A DNA stretch of 64,000 nucleotides from Adiantum capillus-veneris (GCA_014529385.2 CM043964.1:134268420-134332419); one strand, 5' to 3'. Shown: positions 20,592 to 34,418, counted from the stretch's first letter. A program made the numbers and translations. Notes: generated by a model not told the origin, from the sequence alone.

Positions 20592-20601
20592 CTATTTATA
20601 G
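20592..20601 (-). promoter_or_regulatory. TATA box of the gypsy A 5' LTR
   Basis: CTATAAATAGG on the minus strand, ~550 bases upstream of the gag ATG, inside a pyrimidine-rich stretch that looks like an LTR R/U5 region. The LTR limits are not defined. Confidence 0.45.
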
Positions 20602-20640
20602 GCTTACAAAGTTATTGTAGTAACTACTGCCAAATTACTA

Positions 20641-21570
20641 TTGGTGTAGCAATTCTTGCTCGTCGGCCTTCTAAGGAGAAATTCCCTCCTATTGGGACTG
20701 TCCTCGCCTTCTACATTCGATGACTATTTTGGGTACAAGAAGGCAATTGTTCACACCAAAATGGGGATATCTATAAGGAACAAATCCCTTACTCAAGAAT
20801 GGTATGACTCAGACGCCAATGAAGAAATGTTCCAACCAAAGATAAAAAAGGATTATTGGGATCACCCGTTCGATATACTCAAGGAATGGGACAACTATAC
20901 TCCAATGGTGGAAGGATGTCACAATGGATATTATCGAGTGCATTATTTCAGAGCCATTAGGATTTATTAGAAACTTTTAAGACTTTTTGGAACTCAAAGT
21001 TTTGTGATATAGAGCTTAAATGGACCACTAGAGAGTACCATGACTAGGCTTAAGGGGGAGAGTATTGGGTAATCCTAGCCATGGGTATTAGTTCCTCTCT
21101 AACTACAATAACCTATGGAAAAATCTATTCTATTAGATGTCCATGTGGAATAAATCCATGTGATTTTTCGTGCAACTCCTTGTGACTCTTTACACAGAGG
21201 ACAAGTGACCTACAAGATATTGTATCACTATCCAATGAGCCTATAAGTTCAGCCTTGTATTCAATCATTCTAAGATCTATTATATATCAAGTATTTCCAA
21301 ATCTAATGTGTGTTACACACATACAAACACCATGAATGCTTCACTTATTTATTCACCTTAATCTTTACACTAACCACCAAAGGGTAGTGTAGCATGCTCA
21401 TGCCCAAGTGATGGTTAGAAAGTAGGATTATTATTAATCTAAAATGAAAATGCAATAGGAATTAAGTGCAGCCAATTAATCTATTAATGATTATTTGATT
21501 TAAGGACTTTGAGCGGATTAGAATATTTTACTAAGTGTGACCTTGGTTGATATGGTGCAGTAAGTTACCA
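20641..21570 (+). other. Short open frame, polypurine tract and LTR-like sequence
   Basis: A 104-residue frame (20656-20970; DDYFGYKKAIVHTK...) has no recognised domain. The polypurine tract AAGGGGGAGAG at 21052-21062 is followed by TATTGGGTAATCCTAGCC and ~260 bases that look like an LTR ending near TGTGTTACACA (~21315). This suggests the 3' end of another element, or the 5' LTR of gypsy B. Confidence 0.35.
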
Positions 21571-22670
21571 TGTCTCCTAGAGGAAATGCAACTGCTGTTA
21601 ATGCAAATGCACCTATTGTTCCTCAACACACCATCATTGATAGAGATATCAATGCTATTATTTGCAAGTCTCAACTTAGGAATTTTAGCGGGGAAGGCAA
21701 AGATGTAGGAAAAGTTCTTGAAGATCGGATTGAGCGCATGGATGACTAATTTGATTTGGCTCATTTGTTAGCAGTAAACAAGGCTATCATCGCTAAGTTC
21801 AAACTAGAAAAAATAGCCAAGCATTGGTGGAGAGACCATTGCACATAAAAAAATATTGACCCTAATGCTGCAACTTGGGATTATCTATCATCGCAAAGTT
21901 CAAACTAGAGACAATAGCCAAGCGTTGGTAGAGAGACCATTGCACATAAAAAAATATTGACCCTAATGCTGCAACTTGGGATTATCTATCATTGCTAAGT
22001 TCAAACAAAGTTATCATTGCTAAGTTCAAACTAGAGAAAATAGCCAAGCATTGGTGGAGAGACCATTGCACATAAAAAAATATTGACCTTAATGCTGCAA
22101 CTTGGGATTATCTTAAAACCCAGCTCAAGAAGAACTATCTTTAAAAGTTTATCATTCAAACCCTATGAATGAGTTTCTTGGCTGTACTCAAGAAACCAGA
22201 GATCTGGAATCATACAATCAATATTTCTTAACCCTTGTCAAGTATGCTCCAGGAGGGATGACTCAAGATGTTAAGGTAGCTCGATTCATGTTGGGGTTAC
22301 ATAATCCTATGAAGATTAGACTCCAGATTCTTCGTCTTATCAATTTTGCAGACGTCCTTGATGCAGGCAAACCCATTGAAATAGAGTTATCTACTACCAA
22401 AAAGAGGAAACCAGAACCTGTTCCTATTCTTGAAATAAAATAGCCTAGTCTCAAGGAGGAACAAAGGTCTGGAAATCCACAGCAAAGAAGAGAGAGCTTA
22501 TTACGTATGAAGGCCAGACAGGATCATTTGTGCTACACTTGTCTTGATCCTGGTCATCAATCCAGGGATTGTCCATTTCACAATTCAAGCTTCACAGGAT
22601 TGATGGACAATTATGATTGTAGGAAATTCAATCCGAATCAGAATTTTGGAAGTTTTTGACCCAGACCATC
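21571..22670 (+). pseudogene. Gypsy B gag with internal triplication and zinc knuckle
   Basis: ATG 21571 starts MSPRGNATAVNANAPIVPQH. The capsid block FSGEGKDVGKVLEDRIERMDD is followed by a stop. The segment coding KFKLEKIAKHWWRDHC occurs three times at 21785-22112 with a 101-base period, which breaks the frame. The frame resumes at 22165 (MNEFLGCTQETRDLESYNQY). CYTCLDPGHQSRDC near 22531-22573 is a CCHC knuckle. Confidence 0.8.
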
Positions 22671-22962
22671 AGAAATTCATAGTAACTTCAATCAACAAAA
22701 CTTTAACCAAAACCAGAGACAACCTCAAAACAAGGGGAATTTTATAGAATGCAATCCACCTATTTTTTGGAATGGACCACCTATCAACACTAACAACAAT
22801 GGAGATGTTAATCATCAACCTCGTCCATGGGGAGGAGGAAATCAAAGATCTCAAGGAAGACCTCAACTTAGCAGAGCTCAAGGGGCTAAATGTGAAGGAA
22901 ATCAGGCAAACGTGTATGTTCATACTGTAATTGAACATCAGGGAGTGAATGAACAATTTTGA

Positions 22963-23301
22963 GTGATTCAAACCCCAATAGATTATCAAGGTAACCATTT
23001 TACCTTATTGATTGATTCAAGGAGTACACATTCTTTCATATCTCATAAGTTCATCAGAAATCTCATTTTGCCTGAACACTTTGATACAGACCTTGCAATA
23101 GAATTAGCTACGGGTAGGAAGGTTAGATCTTCTACTTCAGTGGGTAACTTGAATTTTGTTTTGGATGGTCATAATACTTTCTCAAACTTCAGCGTCTTAC
23201 CCATAGGAATCTATGATGGAATCGTAGGAACGGATTGGCTTAAAGCCAATGATGCTCACATACATTGTAAAGATGCTTCAATAACTTTCAAAAATGACTA
23301 A
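22963..23301 (+). pseudogene. Gypsy B aspartic protease
   Basis: FTLLIDSRSTHSFISHKF holds the active site, but the usual D-S/T-G is D-S-R, a change that should abolish activity. GIVGTDWL is the second conserved box. Ends at a TAA where coding would normally continue. Confidence 0.8.
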
Positions 23302-23352
23302 AAATCTAGGGTTATAGTTACTGGTAAATGGGGAAAGCCTAAGCTCACATTA

Positions 23353-24229
23353 GTGAACTTTACCAAAATTATGAAGAGTCATAGGAAAAATGAAAAGATT
23401 TATGCAATAAAGCTTAACCCTAAGGAGAAGAAAATAGATTCACCTGAACCCGAATGGACAACAAAATTGGATGATGTATTTCTCAAGAAACTTCCACAGT
23501 TACCACCCAAGCGTGATGTTGATCATGCCATAGAGCTTACTCTAGGAGCTCAACTAGTTGCTTGTAGACCTTACAAAATGTCAGTACCTGAGTCTGTGGA
23601 ACTCCAGGAGCAATTAACTCAAATTCTTGAACAAGGCTTCATTCGACCGAGCGTTTCTCCGTGGAATACTCTTGTTCTCGTTAATTGGAAGAAGGATGGT
23701 ATTCTATGTCTTTGTATTGATTATCATGGATTGAACCAAGTAACAATTAAGAATAAGTATGCAATACCAAGGATAGAAGAACTACTTGACCAATTACAAT
23801 CTTCACAAAAATTGATATTAAGTCAGGGTACTACCAAATCTGAATCAAGGAGGAGGACATACCAAAGATAGGATTAATATTTGCTTTGGACATTATGAAT
23901 TTATAGTTATGCCTTTTGGACTTACCAATGCTCCTGCAACTTTTAATCGTTTCATGACCGACGTATTTCGAGAGCATCTTCATGGTCTTATTATTGTCTT
24001 CTTTGATGATATCCTAGTTTACTCAAGAAATAGAGAAAAACACGAACAACATGTATGGAGAGTACTTGAACTTCTCTGTCAAAATCAACTTTATGCCAAA
24101 GGTAGCAAATGCACCTTCTTCACTGACAAGGTAGAATATTTGGGATTTATCATATCCAAGGATGGTGTTTCCACTGATCCAAGTAAAATTGAAGTTGTTA
24201 TAGCATGGCCTACACCGAAATCAGTATGA
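23353..24229 (+). pseudogene. Gypsy B reverse transcriptase
   Basis: Fingers/palm ([40 protein letters not shown]) are in one frame to 23871. A small indel near 23820 moves the rest to the next frame (MPFGLTNAPATFNRFM, VFFDDILVYS with the FxDD box, YLGFIISKDGVS). Confidence 0.85.
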
Positions 24230-24960
24230 GAAGTACGTGGCTTTCTTGGTTTAGCAGGATGGTATCGCACATTTATTCAAGGCTACGCTAAGATTACATT
24301 GACACTGACTAATACGCTTAAGAAGTGTATTAGTTTAATAGGATGGTATCGTACATTTATTCAAGGCTACGCTAAGATTGCATCACCATTAACTAATACG
24401 CTTAAGAAGGCTAAAGTGTTACTTGGAATGAACGTACTCAAGCTAGTTTTGAGAAACTCAAAGAAGCTTTGGGGGTATCGTACATTTATTCAAGACTACG
24501 CTAAGATTGCATCACCATTGACTAATACGTTTAAGAAGGCTAAAGTGTTTACTTGGAATGAACGTACTCAAAATAGTTTGGAGAAACTCAAAGAAGATTT
24601 GGTGAATGCTCCAATACTACAACTTTTAAACTTCTCAAACAGATTCATTGTGCTCACTGATGCAAGTGGACAAGCAAGCGGTGGCATTTTGTCTCAAGAA
24701 AGAAAACCATTAGATTATGAATCTCGTAAGTTACATATATATGAGTTAAATTATCCTACACATGTCTTGAAATTATTGGCCGTTATGCATGCTCTTAAAG
24801 TATGTTGACATTATCTTCTTGGAAGGAGATTTGAACTACATACCAACCATAAAAGCCTGAAGTGGATCTACACCCAACCCGACCTTAATATGTAGCAACA
24901 AAGATGGATGGAGTTGTTATCCGAAAAGATTTTGGGATTGAATAAAAACTTGGGAAGGAA
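24230..24960 (+). pseudogene. Gypsy B connection with tandem repeats, and RNase H
   Basis: GWYRTFIQGYAKI...LTNTLKK is repeated three times. The offsets are 84 and 129 bases, both multiples of three, so the frame at 24299-24808 stays open. RNase H follows with FIVLTDASGQASGGILSQ and ELNYPTHVLKLLAVMHALK; it is cut by TGA at 24806 and by a TAG near 24894. Confidence 0.8.
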
Positions 24961-24966
24961 AATCTT

Positions 24967-25590
24967 GTGGCCGATGCCTTGAGCAGGAAGAGTACTGTAG
25001 TGGTTGTCACAACCTCTACTACTTCTTTAATTGATCCTATTCGAGAAAATATGAGTCAAGACCCGTACTACATAAAAATCCAATATTTGATGAACTTAAA
25101 TAATCGCACAGAGAAGCAGGAAAGGAAAATCAGAGGCTTCCACATTGAAAGTGATGACCTTTACTTCAGTAACCGTCTTTGTATTCCAAATCAAGGTGGT
25201 ATCAAACTTCAAATATTACAACAAGCTCATGATATACCTACAGCAGGACATCCAGGATACACTAAGACTTACTCTACTATAAGAAAAAGTTTCTTTTGGC
25301 CAGGACTAAAGCGTGATGTGTTGAACTATGTTAAAAGATGCTTAACATGTCAACATATTTTAAAGCTGAACGAATTCAATACACCGATAAGCTTCAACCT
25401 AGTGATGCTCCACAAATGAAATGGGAATGCATACATGGATTTTATTATAGGACTTCCTACATCTCTAGGATATGGATATATTTTTGTAGTTGTTGATATG
25501 CTTACAAAAATGACCCATTTATTTCCAGTCAAGACAACATTTATGGCTAAGGACATAGCTTAAGTCTTCATGAAAGGTGTGTTTATGTAT
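24967..25590 (+). pseudogene. Gypsy B integrase, N-terminal part
   Basis: ADALSRK opens the linker. HHCC zinc domain: H88, H95, C125, C128 (AHDIPTAGHPG ... RCLTCQH). After a TGA at 25417 the core begins (YMDFIIGLPTS, with the first catalytic Asp, then VVVDMLTKMTHLFPV). The element stops near 25590, so the second Asp and the Glu are missing. Confidence 0.8.
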
Positions 25591-27959
25591 CACGGTGTCA
25601 TGCTGTGACACGTATATAGTGGGAACAAATGCTACAAGATCTATCTTGCAACTTTTTAGATACATAAGTATAGTTCCTATAATGTACATATACATATCTA
25701 AGTATAATAATAAGATTTCTATCTCATCCTATTATTTATCGCAAGGGTAACATATTCTTACTTTACCATTAGAAAGTTCTATGAGAAAAAGCGTTAATAG
25801 CTCCGCCTCTTTAACTTGGGGTAGAAAGCATTGATTCTTTATTTCTACTATCTCATTAATATCTCACACCCTAGCTAGATCCTATATCTAGGGTAACTTC
25901 CAATATATATATATATATATATTCTATGTATATATATATATATTCTATGTATTTTTCCTATATTTCTTTTTAATAGCTACTAGGAAGGAATCAAATCCTA
26001 GTGGGACACTAGTTTGCATGATTTTCAAAGATACACCTATTTTAATGTATTATTGCAAGCATGATTACAAATCTTTATCAAGGAGCAATGTCATGCTTTC
26101 ATATTGCATGAGGTGTCCATTGGAATCAAATGAAAGTCTATGCTAAGGGGACCACAAGAAGACTTTTACTACCATAAATGTACCTTATTTTGATGAATTT
26201 TGTTACACAAGGTTCCAATCCGAATTGGAAAAAATATATAAAGTGAAAGTTGTAGATAATGAACTGAATTTTCTTCCCCTATTTTTATTTCTTTATTTGG
26301 AAACACAGTAGAGAAGCTATGATCAAAATGGTGGACCCTACTATGTCCACATCATGCAAAGACAGCCCATTTCAAACTTTTCAAATTCATGTTTACATCG
26401 GCTCTTCTCTTTCTTATGTAACCCTTGGGGGTTCCTTTCACCTATAAAAGGGGACCTCTTCTTCCTTGTAAACCATGCACGAGATCAATTCAAGAGGGAG
26501 TGAGAGTAGTAATGCCTAATTGTACTTAGCCATAAACATAAGCCTAAGCCTACACTTACTCCTAGAGGAAGACTAACCAATCTTGTAAGCTATCCTTGGA
26601 AGATAATCTCTAATCAAAGAAGAGCTTGAACTTGGTGCATCAATCAAGGTTTGAAGTCTTCCCTCTTCTTCTCTCTCCATAAAAAATGGTTGGCCTGATT
26701 AATTAGGTAAACTAATTTTTTGTGCATGAACTAATTATCCCAGCTTTCTAACAAAGATTTCTAGCTTTAATAATATATTGTATAATTATCTAAGTGATTT
26801 AGCTAATTGCCCCCTTCAATTTATGCTTAAAAACAGACAATTTTGGCCTAAGTAGGTAAATTGATTTTTTGTGCATGATCTAATTACCTTGGCTTCCTAG
26901 CAAGTTTTCTAGCTCTGATGATTATTGTATAGTTATCTAAGTGTGTTAACTAATTCTCTCTCATTTAATGATTAAAAATAGTTAATTTTTTCCCAATTAA
27001 TTAGACAGATTACTCAAAAAATTTAGATCTAATTTCCCTGGTTTCTAAAGAATATAACCAAGCTCTAAAAATTATACGATAGTTATTTAGGCTTAAAAAC
27101 TATTTTTCTTCTAAATCAACCTAAATTTAATCATTTTTAGCTTAATATGCAGTAATTAATTAATTAGATTACTGATAAAGATTAAGATATTAGTGATCAA
27201 CAGCCTAGTGATAATTTAGAGAGTAGTTAATAATAAGGAATGCTTAATCTCCTTAATTATTAGCTTAATTAGGAAAAATTAGTCAAAACTTAAGCTATTT
27301 TCTTAATTAACCAAAATTAAACTAATTATCTTGATTAATTACAAAGAGTTTTTGCTCTGTAAGTAATTTTTGAGAGGTATTCTCTTCTACGCAAGAGAAA
27401 TCTGCCAGGACTCCGAGTCTGTGTTCAATTGTGGAGAGAGGGGGGCTATTTATAGGTTTTTTAGGGATCATAGGCTGTTTCTGGCATTTCCTTGCACTTC
27501 AAGGCAGCCCCCAGCTTCCCCCTAGCACCACCTACTGCTAAATCAAGCTTGGGTAGGTTCATTACTGCTCCACATAGCCCCCAGATGCACCAAATCGACC
27601 CTGCTATTTTTCTGACCCTTTTCATGATTAATTTTAAAAATATCTGTAAATATCTAGTGATTTTATGATAAAAGTCTTTTACAGCAATGATTACCAAAAC
27701 CTTACAATTAATTTAATTAGTTTAATCAATAGTGTAAACTTCCAGGGGCCATAACTATGTCAGTTTTTATCGGAATTCAGTTCTGAAAATTTTTAACCAT
27801 AGTAAAGTCATGATTACAGTTCCAAAAATACCAATATTTGCCATGGTTGGACAATCCTACATTGCTTTCTTAATAAACATATCAATTTGATTAAGCTTTA
27901 TACAATTTCTAAGGTTTCAAGAACTGGAAATCTTACACAAAAAATGATTCAAACAGTCC
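25591..27959. other. AT-rich non-coding region with LTR-like promoter signals
   Basis: No gene recognised. (TA)n tracts lie at 25902-25952. CTATAAAAGG at 26442-26451 is a plus-strand TATA box followed by a leader-like pyrimidine stretch. CCTATAAATAG on the minus strand at ~27447-27457 is another. A degenerate ~140-bp tandem repeat spans about 26690-27100 (landmarks TAATTTTTTGTGCATG, and TATAGTTATCTAAGTG-like motifs). Probably LTR or leader remnants. Confidence 0.4.
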
Positions 27960-29400
27960 AAGCTTTACTAGAACCACGAGTTGAAAAACTTGAGGATGTG
28001 ATCCTTGTCCCACCTACACTAGGAATCACACCAAACTAGGAACAAAAAGACCTAGATCCAAGTCACAAGCACAGACCAAAGCTCAAGGACCCAGCGTTAG
28101 AACCAAAGATAGTGCTAAATACCACGGATAACTCTTTTGAGGGATTTCACCTAGCTATACTTGAGGTTTGTAAAGAAATAGATAGTATATACAACTTGTG
28201 GAAACAAGTCAGAGAGGCCAATGAAGCAAGTGAGCTAAGCAGACGAGTAAACCATACTAGTGATGTAAGAGGAGTGTTTTGTTCACCATTAGAGGAATTT
28301 GAGGCTGGATCTCAAATGAATTTAGAATTGCAATCATATTGGGGAGACAAAGGATCTGTACAGTCTATGAACAGTCAACCCCATTCATTAAGAACACTAC
28401 CGCCCTATACGGGAGAGCACGAGGCAAAGTTAGATGTTATTGCAGTCCCATCACAGAGGTTGTCTTCCAACAAGGCCATCGATTCAAAAGGGTTAATAGA
28501 TATTCTATCTACCCCAGTCATTTGTACAATAATGTTATTCGAGTTGCTTAGAATAAGACCAAACATATGGACTACTGTGGGTAAATGCTTAGAGAAATTT
28601 GGCGTAAAATGTCCAATGACTCAAATCGAGGAAGGGATCAATGAGATTGAAATGCCTCAACTAAACATTATGCCAGTGCCATTAAACAAGGTAGGAAATT
28701 ATTGTGAGGGAGAAGATGGGAACACCACTCTTCCTGTGGAATTCCAAGGTATAAAACCCAAGGAAATCCTTGACATGGATCTGGTGTTTCCATCGCAACC
28801 AAAGAGATTTCAAAACAATGGGAAAAATCAGCATTGAGAGCTGTACAAATAAAATTGCATCTAGCTGATGGATATATGGAGAACCCCCTAGGGCTCCTAG
28901 ACAAGGTATTTGTTACTTCTTGTGGCATTGAATATGAACACACTTTTACTATTGTTGATTTCGACAAGAAGAATAGTTAACGACATAATATTGGGAAGAC
29001 CATTCATGCGGTAACTAAAAATGATCCAAGACTGGGGTTATGAGCATATCTACCTAAAAATCAATTAAAATTTCCCAATCATTGGCTCATACACAATGCT
29101 TTTCATGTGAGCCTGCTCAATCCTTACAAAGGAGATCCACCAAAAGAAGCAATAATTGAAGATCCTCCAAAGATCAAAAATCAAGAAGAGGTGCTCCAAC
29201 CCAAAGCCATCCTTGCCATGAAGATAATATATTAAGACATGATAAGATTATCCAATGGTATCTTATCAAATCCAAGCATTATCCTTTTGAAGATGCTAAA
29301 TGGATACAAAGAACACAACTTAAGGATTATATGAACCTTGTCAATGCTTACAATGATACAGTAGAGCAAGCCAATGCAAATGCATTTTAAATAAACAATG
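27960..29400 (+). mobile_element. Ty3/gypsy element C, internally deleted
   Basis: A gag/protease-side frame (28112-28837) runs, with indels, into a protease end: ILGRPFMR then LKMIQDWGYEHIYLKIN near 28990-29070. This is followed directly by an integrase C-terminal segment (FPNHWLIHNAFHVSLLNPYK, PPKIKNQEEVLQPKAI at 29070-29225). RT, RNase H and the integrase core are absent. The C-terminal segment is also present at 62760-62920, showing that the same family occurs twice in the window. Confidence 0.7.
28112..28837 (+). pseudogene. Gypsy C gag/protease fragment
   Basis: A 241-residue frame. IDSKGLIDILSTPVIC and FELLRIRPNIWTTVGKCLEKF resemble the gag-protease linker of plant gypsy elements. It ends at TGA just before the protease core, which continues in other frames (HLADGYMENPLGLLDKVFV near 28860-28920). 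Confidence 0.5.
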
Positions 29401-29740
29401 TTTTTGTCTTATAATAAGACTCTCTCTTCCTTTTATTGTGCACAAATTAAAGAAGTATGCATGCTTAGGATCATCTTTAGGTGACAAAGTCTCTCAAACA
29501 CCAAGAAGAATTTGTCACTCTACTTTGGAACTATGATATGGACTAAAGAGTAGACATGCTTGCGGCAGTTGTGTCTCTCATGCACCAAATGGATTAGTCA
29601 CCCATTTTGGAATGATGTCGTAGAAATGGATCCTTTACCCGCTAGGAAGCCATGGACTAATGACTAGGCTTTACCTTCTCTACCTCGTAGTCAAGGACAA
29701 CTATGATTTCAAGAGAGAGGTAATTTCATAAAATTTAATA
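29401..29740. other. Spacer after element C
   Basis: No gene seen. Two diverged copies of a ~90-base unit (GTGACAAAGTCTCTCAAACA... and GTTGTGTCTCTCATGCACCA...) lie at about 29470-29620. Confidence 0.4.
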
Positions 29741-31518
<1,778 letters not shown>

Positions 31519-31692
31519 TTGCGGTATGCTGTGTTAGTGGTATTTGAATAGTGGTGTTTGAATCCCTGTTGTACGTGTCCTAGCCGCTCAAAGCTAGGTA
31601 GTGTCCCCTGTTCACTTCTCGTGATGTGTTCTACGTGCACGGGCCTGGCGTAGAGGGCGGCTAGGCTCTATTTTACACTTGCGCTTGTCATT

Positions 31693-31711
31693 TGGTGCCC
31701 CCACTAAGGAC
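31693..31711 (+). other. Candidate primer-binding site of element D
   Basis: TGGTGCCCCCACTAAGG follows ...CTTGTCATT, the likely LTR end (CA). It resembles TGGCGCC-type primer sites with a C-to-T change. No matching tRNA was checked. Confidence 0.35.
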
Positions 31712-31713
31712 GG

Positions 31714-32516
31714 CTTCTCGGAATCCTTCAATTTACAATGCTAAAAATGATGCACATCATCAACTGGATGATTGGCTATGGGAATTCTCCAATTGGAGAA
31801 TGGAGGAGGAAGAAATTGAAGAAGCACTAAGAGCCTTCATCAAAGTGCTACTGCCGTCAACATCCAAGAAGTAAGTTCTCCATCTCGCAATAGGCTGCTC
31901 ACATTGCCATCACCACCACACTCTATCAATGAGTGCCATCTACGAAAGTAAAGGAGAAGCAGAAACCCTCTACATCAACGTCCACTATGAAGAAATCATC
32001 CGTATTAAAGAAGGAAAGAGGTTAGTAAAGCCTCTCTTTCCCAAGGAATCTAAAAATAAAAGTACAGCCTCGGCTCTTAAGTGGCCCAAAGGGGCTGCTC
32101 GTGCCAAGGAAAAATGAGGGCTAGGCCAATCCTAAATCACATGACCCCTAAGGAAGAAGAAACACCTGGCCACACGAATGCTTCGAGTTTGGCTCTGGAA
32201 AGCAGAATCTTGCATAGGCTGCCAGAAAGAAAGTCATCCAAAGTAAAGCGATGGAATATTGCCTATTGATTTGCAGCGCACATGCAAGTGCTGTCAGTTC
32301 ACTTTTGACAACCCCGAAGCGGAGGTGATAAGAAGGTTCCCATGCCCTAGAGAGGAGTGGTTTGGCTATTGTCCTTGTTGTTTTGGAAGGCGGATAGAGG
32401 GCCTTCCTCCTCTCCCCGTACAACTCATCCTGAAGAAACTGTCTACCACGGGTGAAACCCAGTGGACCAAAGATGAGCTACAATTAAATGGTGTGGAATT
32501 AATGCAATGAGCTGAT
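31714..32516 (+). other. Broken leader or gag-N coding region of element D with a Cys motif
   Basis: Several short frames are coding-like but interrupted. The longest (32259-32510) holds TCKCCQFTF...FGYCPCCFGRR, a possible zinc-binding CxCC/CPCC pair. No family recognised. Confidence 0.3.
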
Positions 32517-33008
32517 TACAATAACTACTTGCAAATGTTGCTAGCTAAAAGGCTAGGAGTGGTCAAACACATCGCCGTCACTCCATACATGCTTAGCAAT
32601 GAAGGGAAGGTGGAGCCTATGAAGGGCGATGACCTCCTGTGGATGTGCCAAATTGTCAACACCGGCATGGTAAGGGTATAAGTGAGTACTCTACACTCTG
32701 TGCATCATGGATAACGGACCAACGGCTTTTTTGTTTAGATTTTTGCAACACATGTGCGTACATATATATGTAGATAGGAAGATCTTCTATCAGCAGAAGA
32801 TTGTGTTTTTGTTTGGTGTTGCGGTGCTAGGAGAGATCCTTAGCTCCCCAACTCCCATTATCCTCCTCGTGTTGGATTACCATCGCTTCTTTAATGTTTC
32901 AATTTTCATCTTGTTTCGATCTATCCACCCATCCTTGTAAGACGCCGCTATAAGCCGCTAAGCTACTTGTGTTTAAGAAAAAAAAAAGTTTGAAAATCGT
33001 GTTTTGCA

Positions 33009-34020
33009 ATGGCAAATGTTTCCTTCCCAACTTTCACGGGTAAGGTGGGGGAAGATGCTTCAAGTTTCCTAGATAATCTTGAAATAGCATTTGTCGTCTT
33101 TGGAAGGGATGATGATGCTTCACGTCTCTGTATTTTTTCACTATTAATGAAGGTGGAAGCAAGATCATGGTACAACGCATTGGTGTAACCCACCAAGGAG
33201 AGGTGGAACCTACTAAGAACACCATTTCTAAAGTGCTTTGGAGAAGGCACCACATCAGAAAAATTGTGGCACTTGCTGATGGGGTTGAAGCAAGGAAGTA
33301 TGGCTGAATATGCAGCATACGAATTGAAGTTTGTGGATCTATGGGGCTATGGGTTGCATCACTGATGAAGTGGAAAAGGGGCACCCAATTTGTTAAAAAA
33401 AGATCGGTTTATGATTGGTTTATGATTGGTTTATGGCCAATTCTTAAAGAGAAGGTGAAGGGAAGGTTTCCTTGCTACATATGAGGTAGCAATTGAAGTA
33501 GACCACCTTAAAGATAAGAAATTGCATCTACAAACCATAACTACCGAGGAAGAGGAATCGGGTAGGGCCCGACCACACCTAGCTGTGCCTATAGCAACAG
33601 TCCAAAGGAATCGTCCACAGGAATCGCCCGGCTGAAGATCAACAAAGACCTGCTCAACCAAATCAACAACCAATTAGAGAATCTTTCAGTACATCTAGTG
33701 CAGCAAGTGTATGTACTTGCTAGAAATCCAGAGCAAGGAAGAGGGCAGCGAAGACAGAATTAGGACTACCATTGTTACAACTGTGGAGAGGACGGCCATG
33801 GCATGTACTACTGTACTCATCCAAGAAGGAAAAACTTCAATAGAGGAGTAAGGTAGAATCAGATTTCTCCACCAAGGGCGAGGCCACCACCACCAAGGCA
33901 ACCAGAGCCGATGCCACCAGTCCAAATACTTTGACCACCCGTACAACCACAACCACCACCACCACTGCAACCTCTAATTCCACCTCTACCCGCACCACCT
34001 ACCTGGAAACCAAGCAGTGA
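33009..34020 (+). pseudogene. Element D gag
   Basis: ATG 33009 opens MANVSFPTFTGKVGEDASSF, LDNLEIAFVVFGRDDDASRL and EARSWYNAL, a typical capsid start. The frame then breaks repeatedly. CYNCGEDGHGMYYC near 33772-33813 is a perfect CCHC zinc knuckle. A Pro-rich tail follows. Confidence 0.75.
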
Positions 34021-34418
34021 GTGTCATCAGCTTTGAAGCTAAGGGAAAGGCAAAGGTAGAAGAGCGTGTAAAAGAGAAGGACAAAGGAAAAGGAAAAGTA
34101 GAAGAAGTATATGCCATGGGAGTGAAGCGTGCAAGGCACGAAGAGGCCTCTCAAAGGGAGGAAAAGATGAAAGGAAAAGGAAAGTCTAGCAAGCATGCGT
34201 ATAAGCCTCGGTGGAAGATCAACATTGTGGATTTTTTGTTGGGCAAGTATGCTAAACCATATGACCTAGTCCAAGATGTTTTGATGCAGGGTCTGAAAAT
34301 AATCTGGCCCCAATTACTCCATCTTGAACCAAGGATGAGGAGGCAATGGGCGAAGATGGTAAGTACTAGAAAGTCGAGACCAAGGATAGTTGGGGCTATC
34401 TATGGGGGAGGAATCTAG
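34017..34418 (+). pseudogene. Element D gag tail, Lys-rich
   Basis: 133 residues, starting with a highly charged Lys/Glu segment (KGKAKVEERVKEKDKGKGK) and ending with WKINIVDFLLGKYAKPYDLV, a linker between nucleocapsid and protease. Confidence 0.5.

Larger units (their letters stand above)
10790..20640 (-). mobile_element. Ty3/gypsy element A, decayed and split by two insertions
   Basis: Read on the minus strand from high to low coordinates, the domains appear in canonical order: LTR-like promoter, gag with a zinc knuckle, protease, RT, RNase H, integrase. Many stops and small frameshifts interrupt the body. The RNase H segment is cut at 12515/15966 by a foldback element and the RT N-terminus at 16737/17011 by a MITE; in both cases the coding signal resumes exactly across the insertion. 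A 3' LTR was not identified below 10790. Confidence 0.85.
21571..25590 (+). mobile_element. Ty3/gypsy element B, plus strand, 3' truncated
   Basis: gag, zinc knuckle, protease, RT, RNase H and the start of integrase follow in canonical order. Frames are broken at several points. Two separate tandem duplications lie inside it. It ends abruptly in the integrase core after the first catalytic Asp. Confidence 0.85.

Noticed and set aside
27461-27697. Minus-strand open frame with a TATA box nearby
   Set aside because: Short, no domain, in AT-rich DNA; the TATA motif is more likely an LTR remnant.
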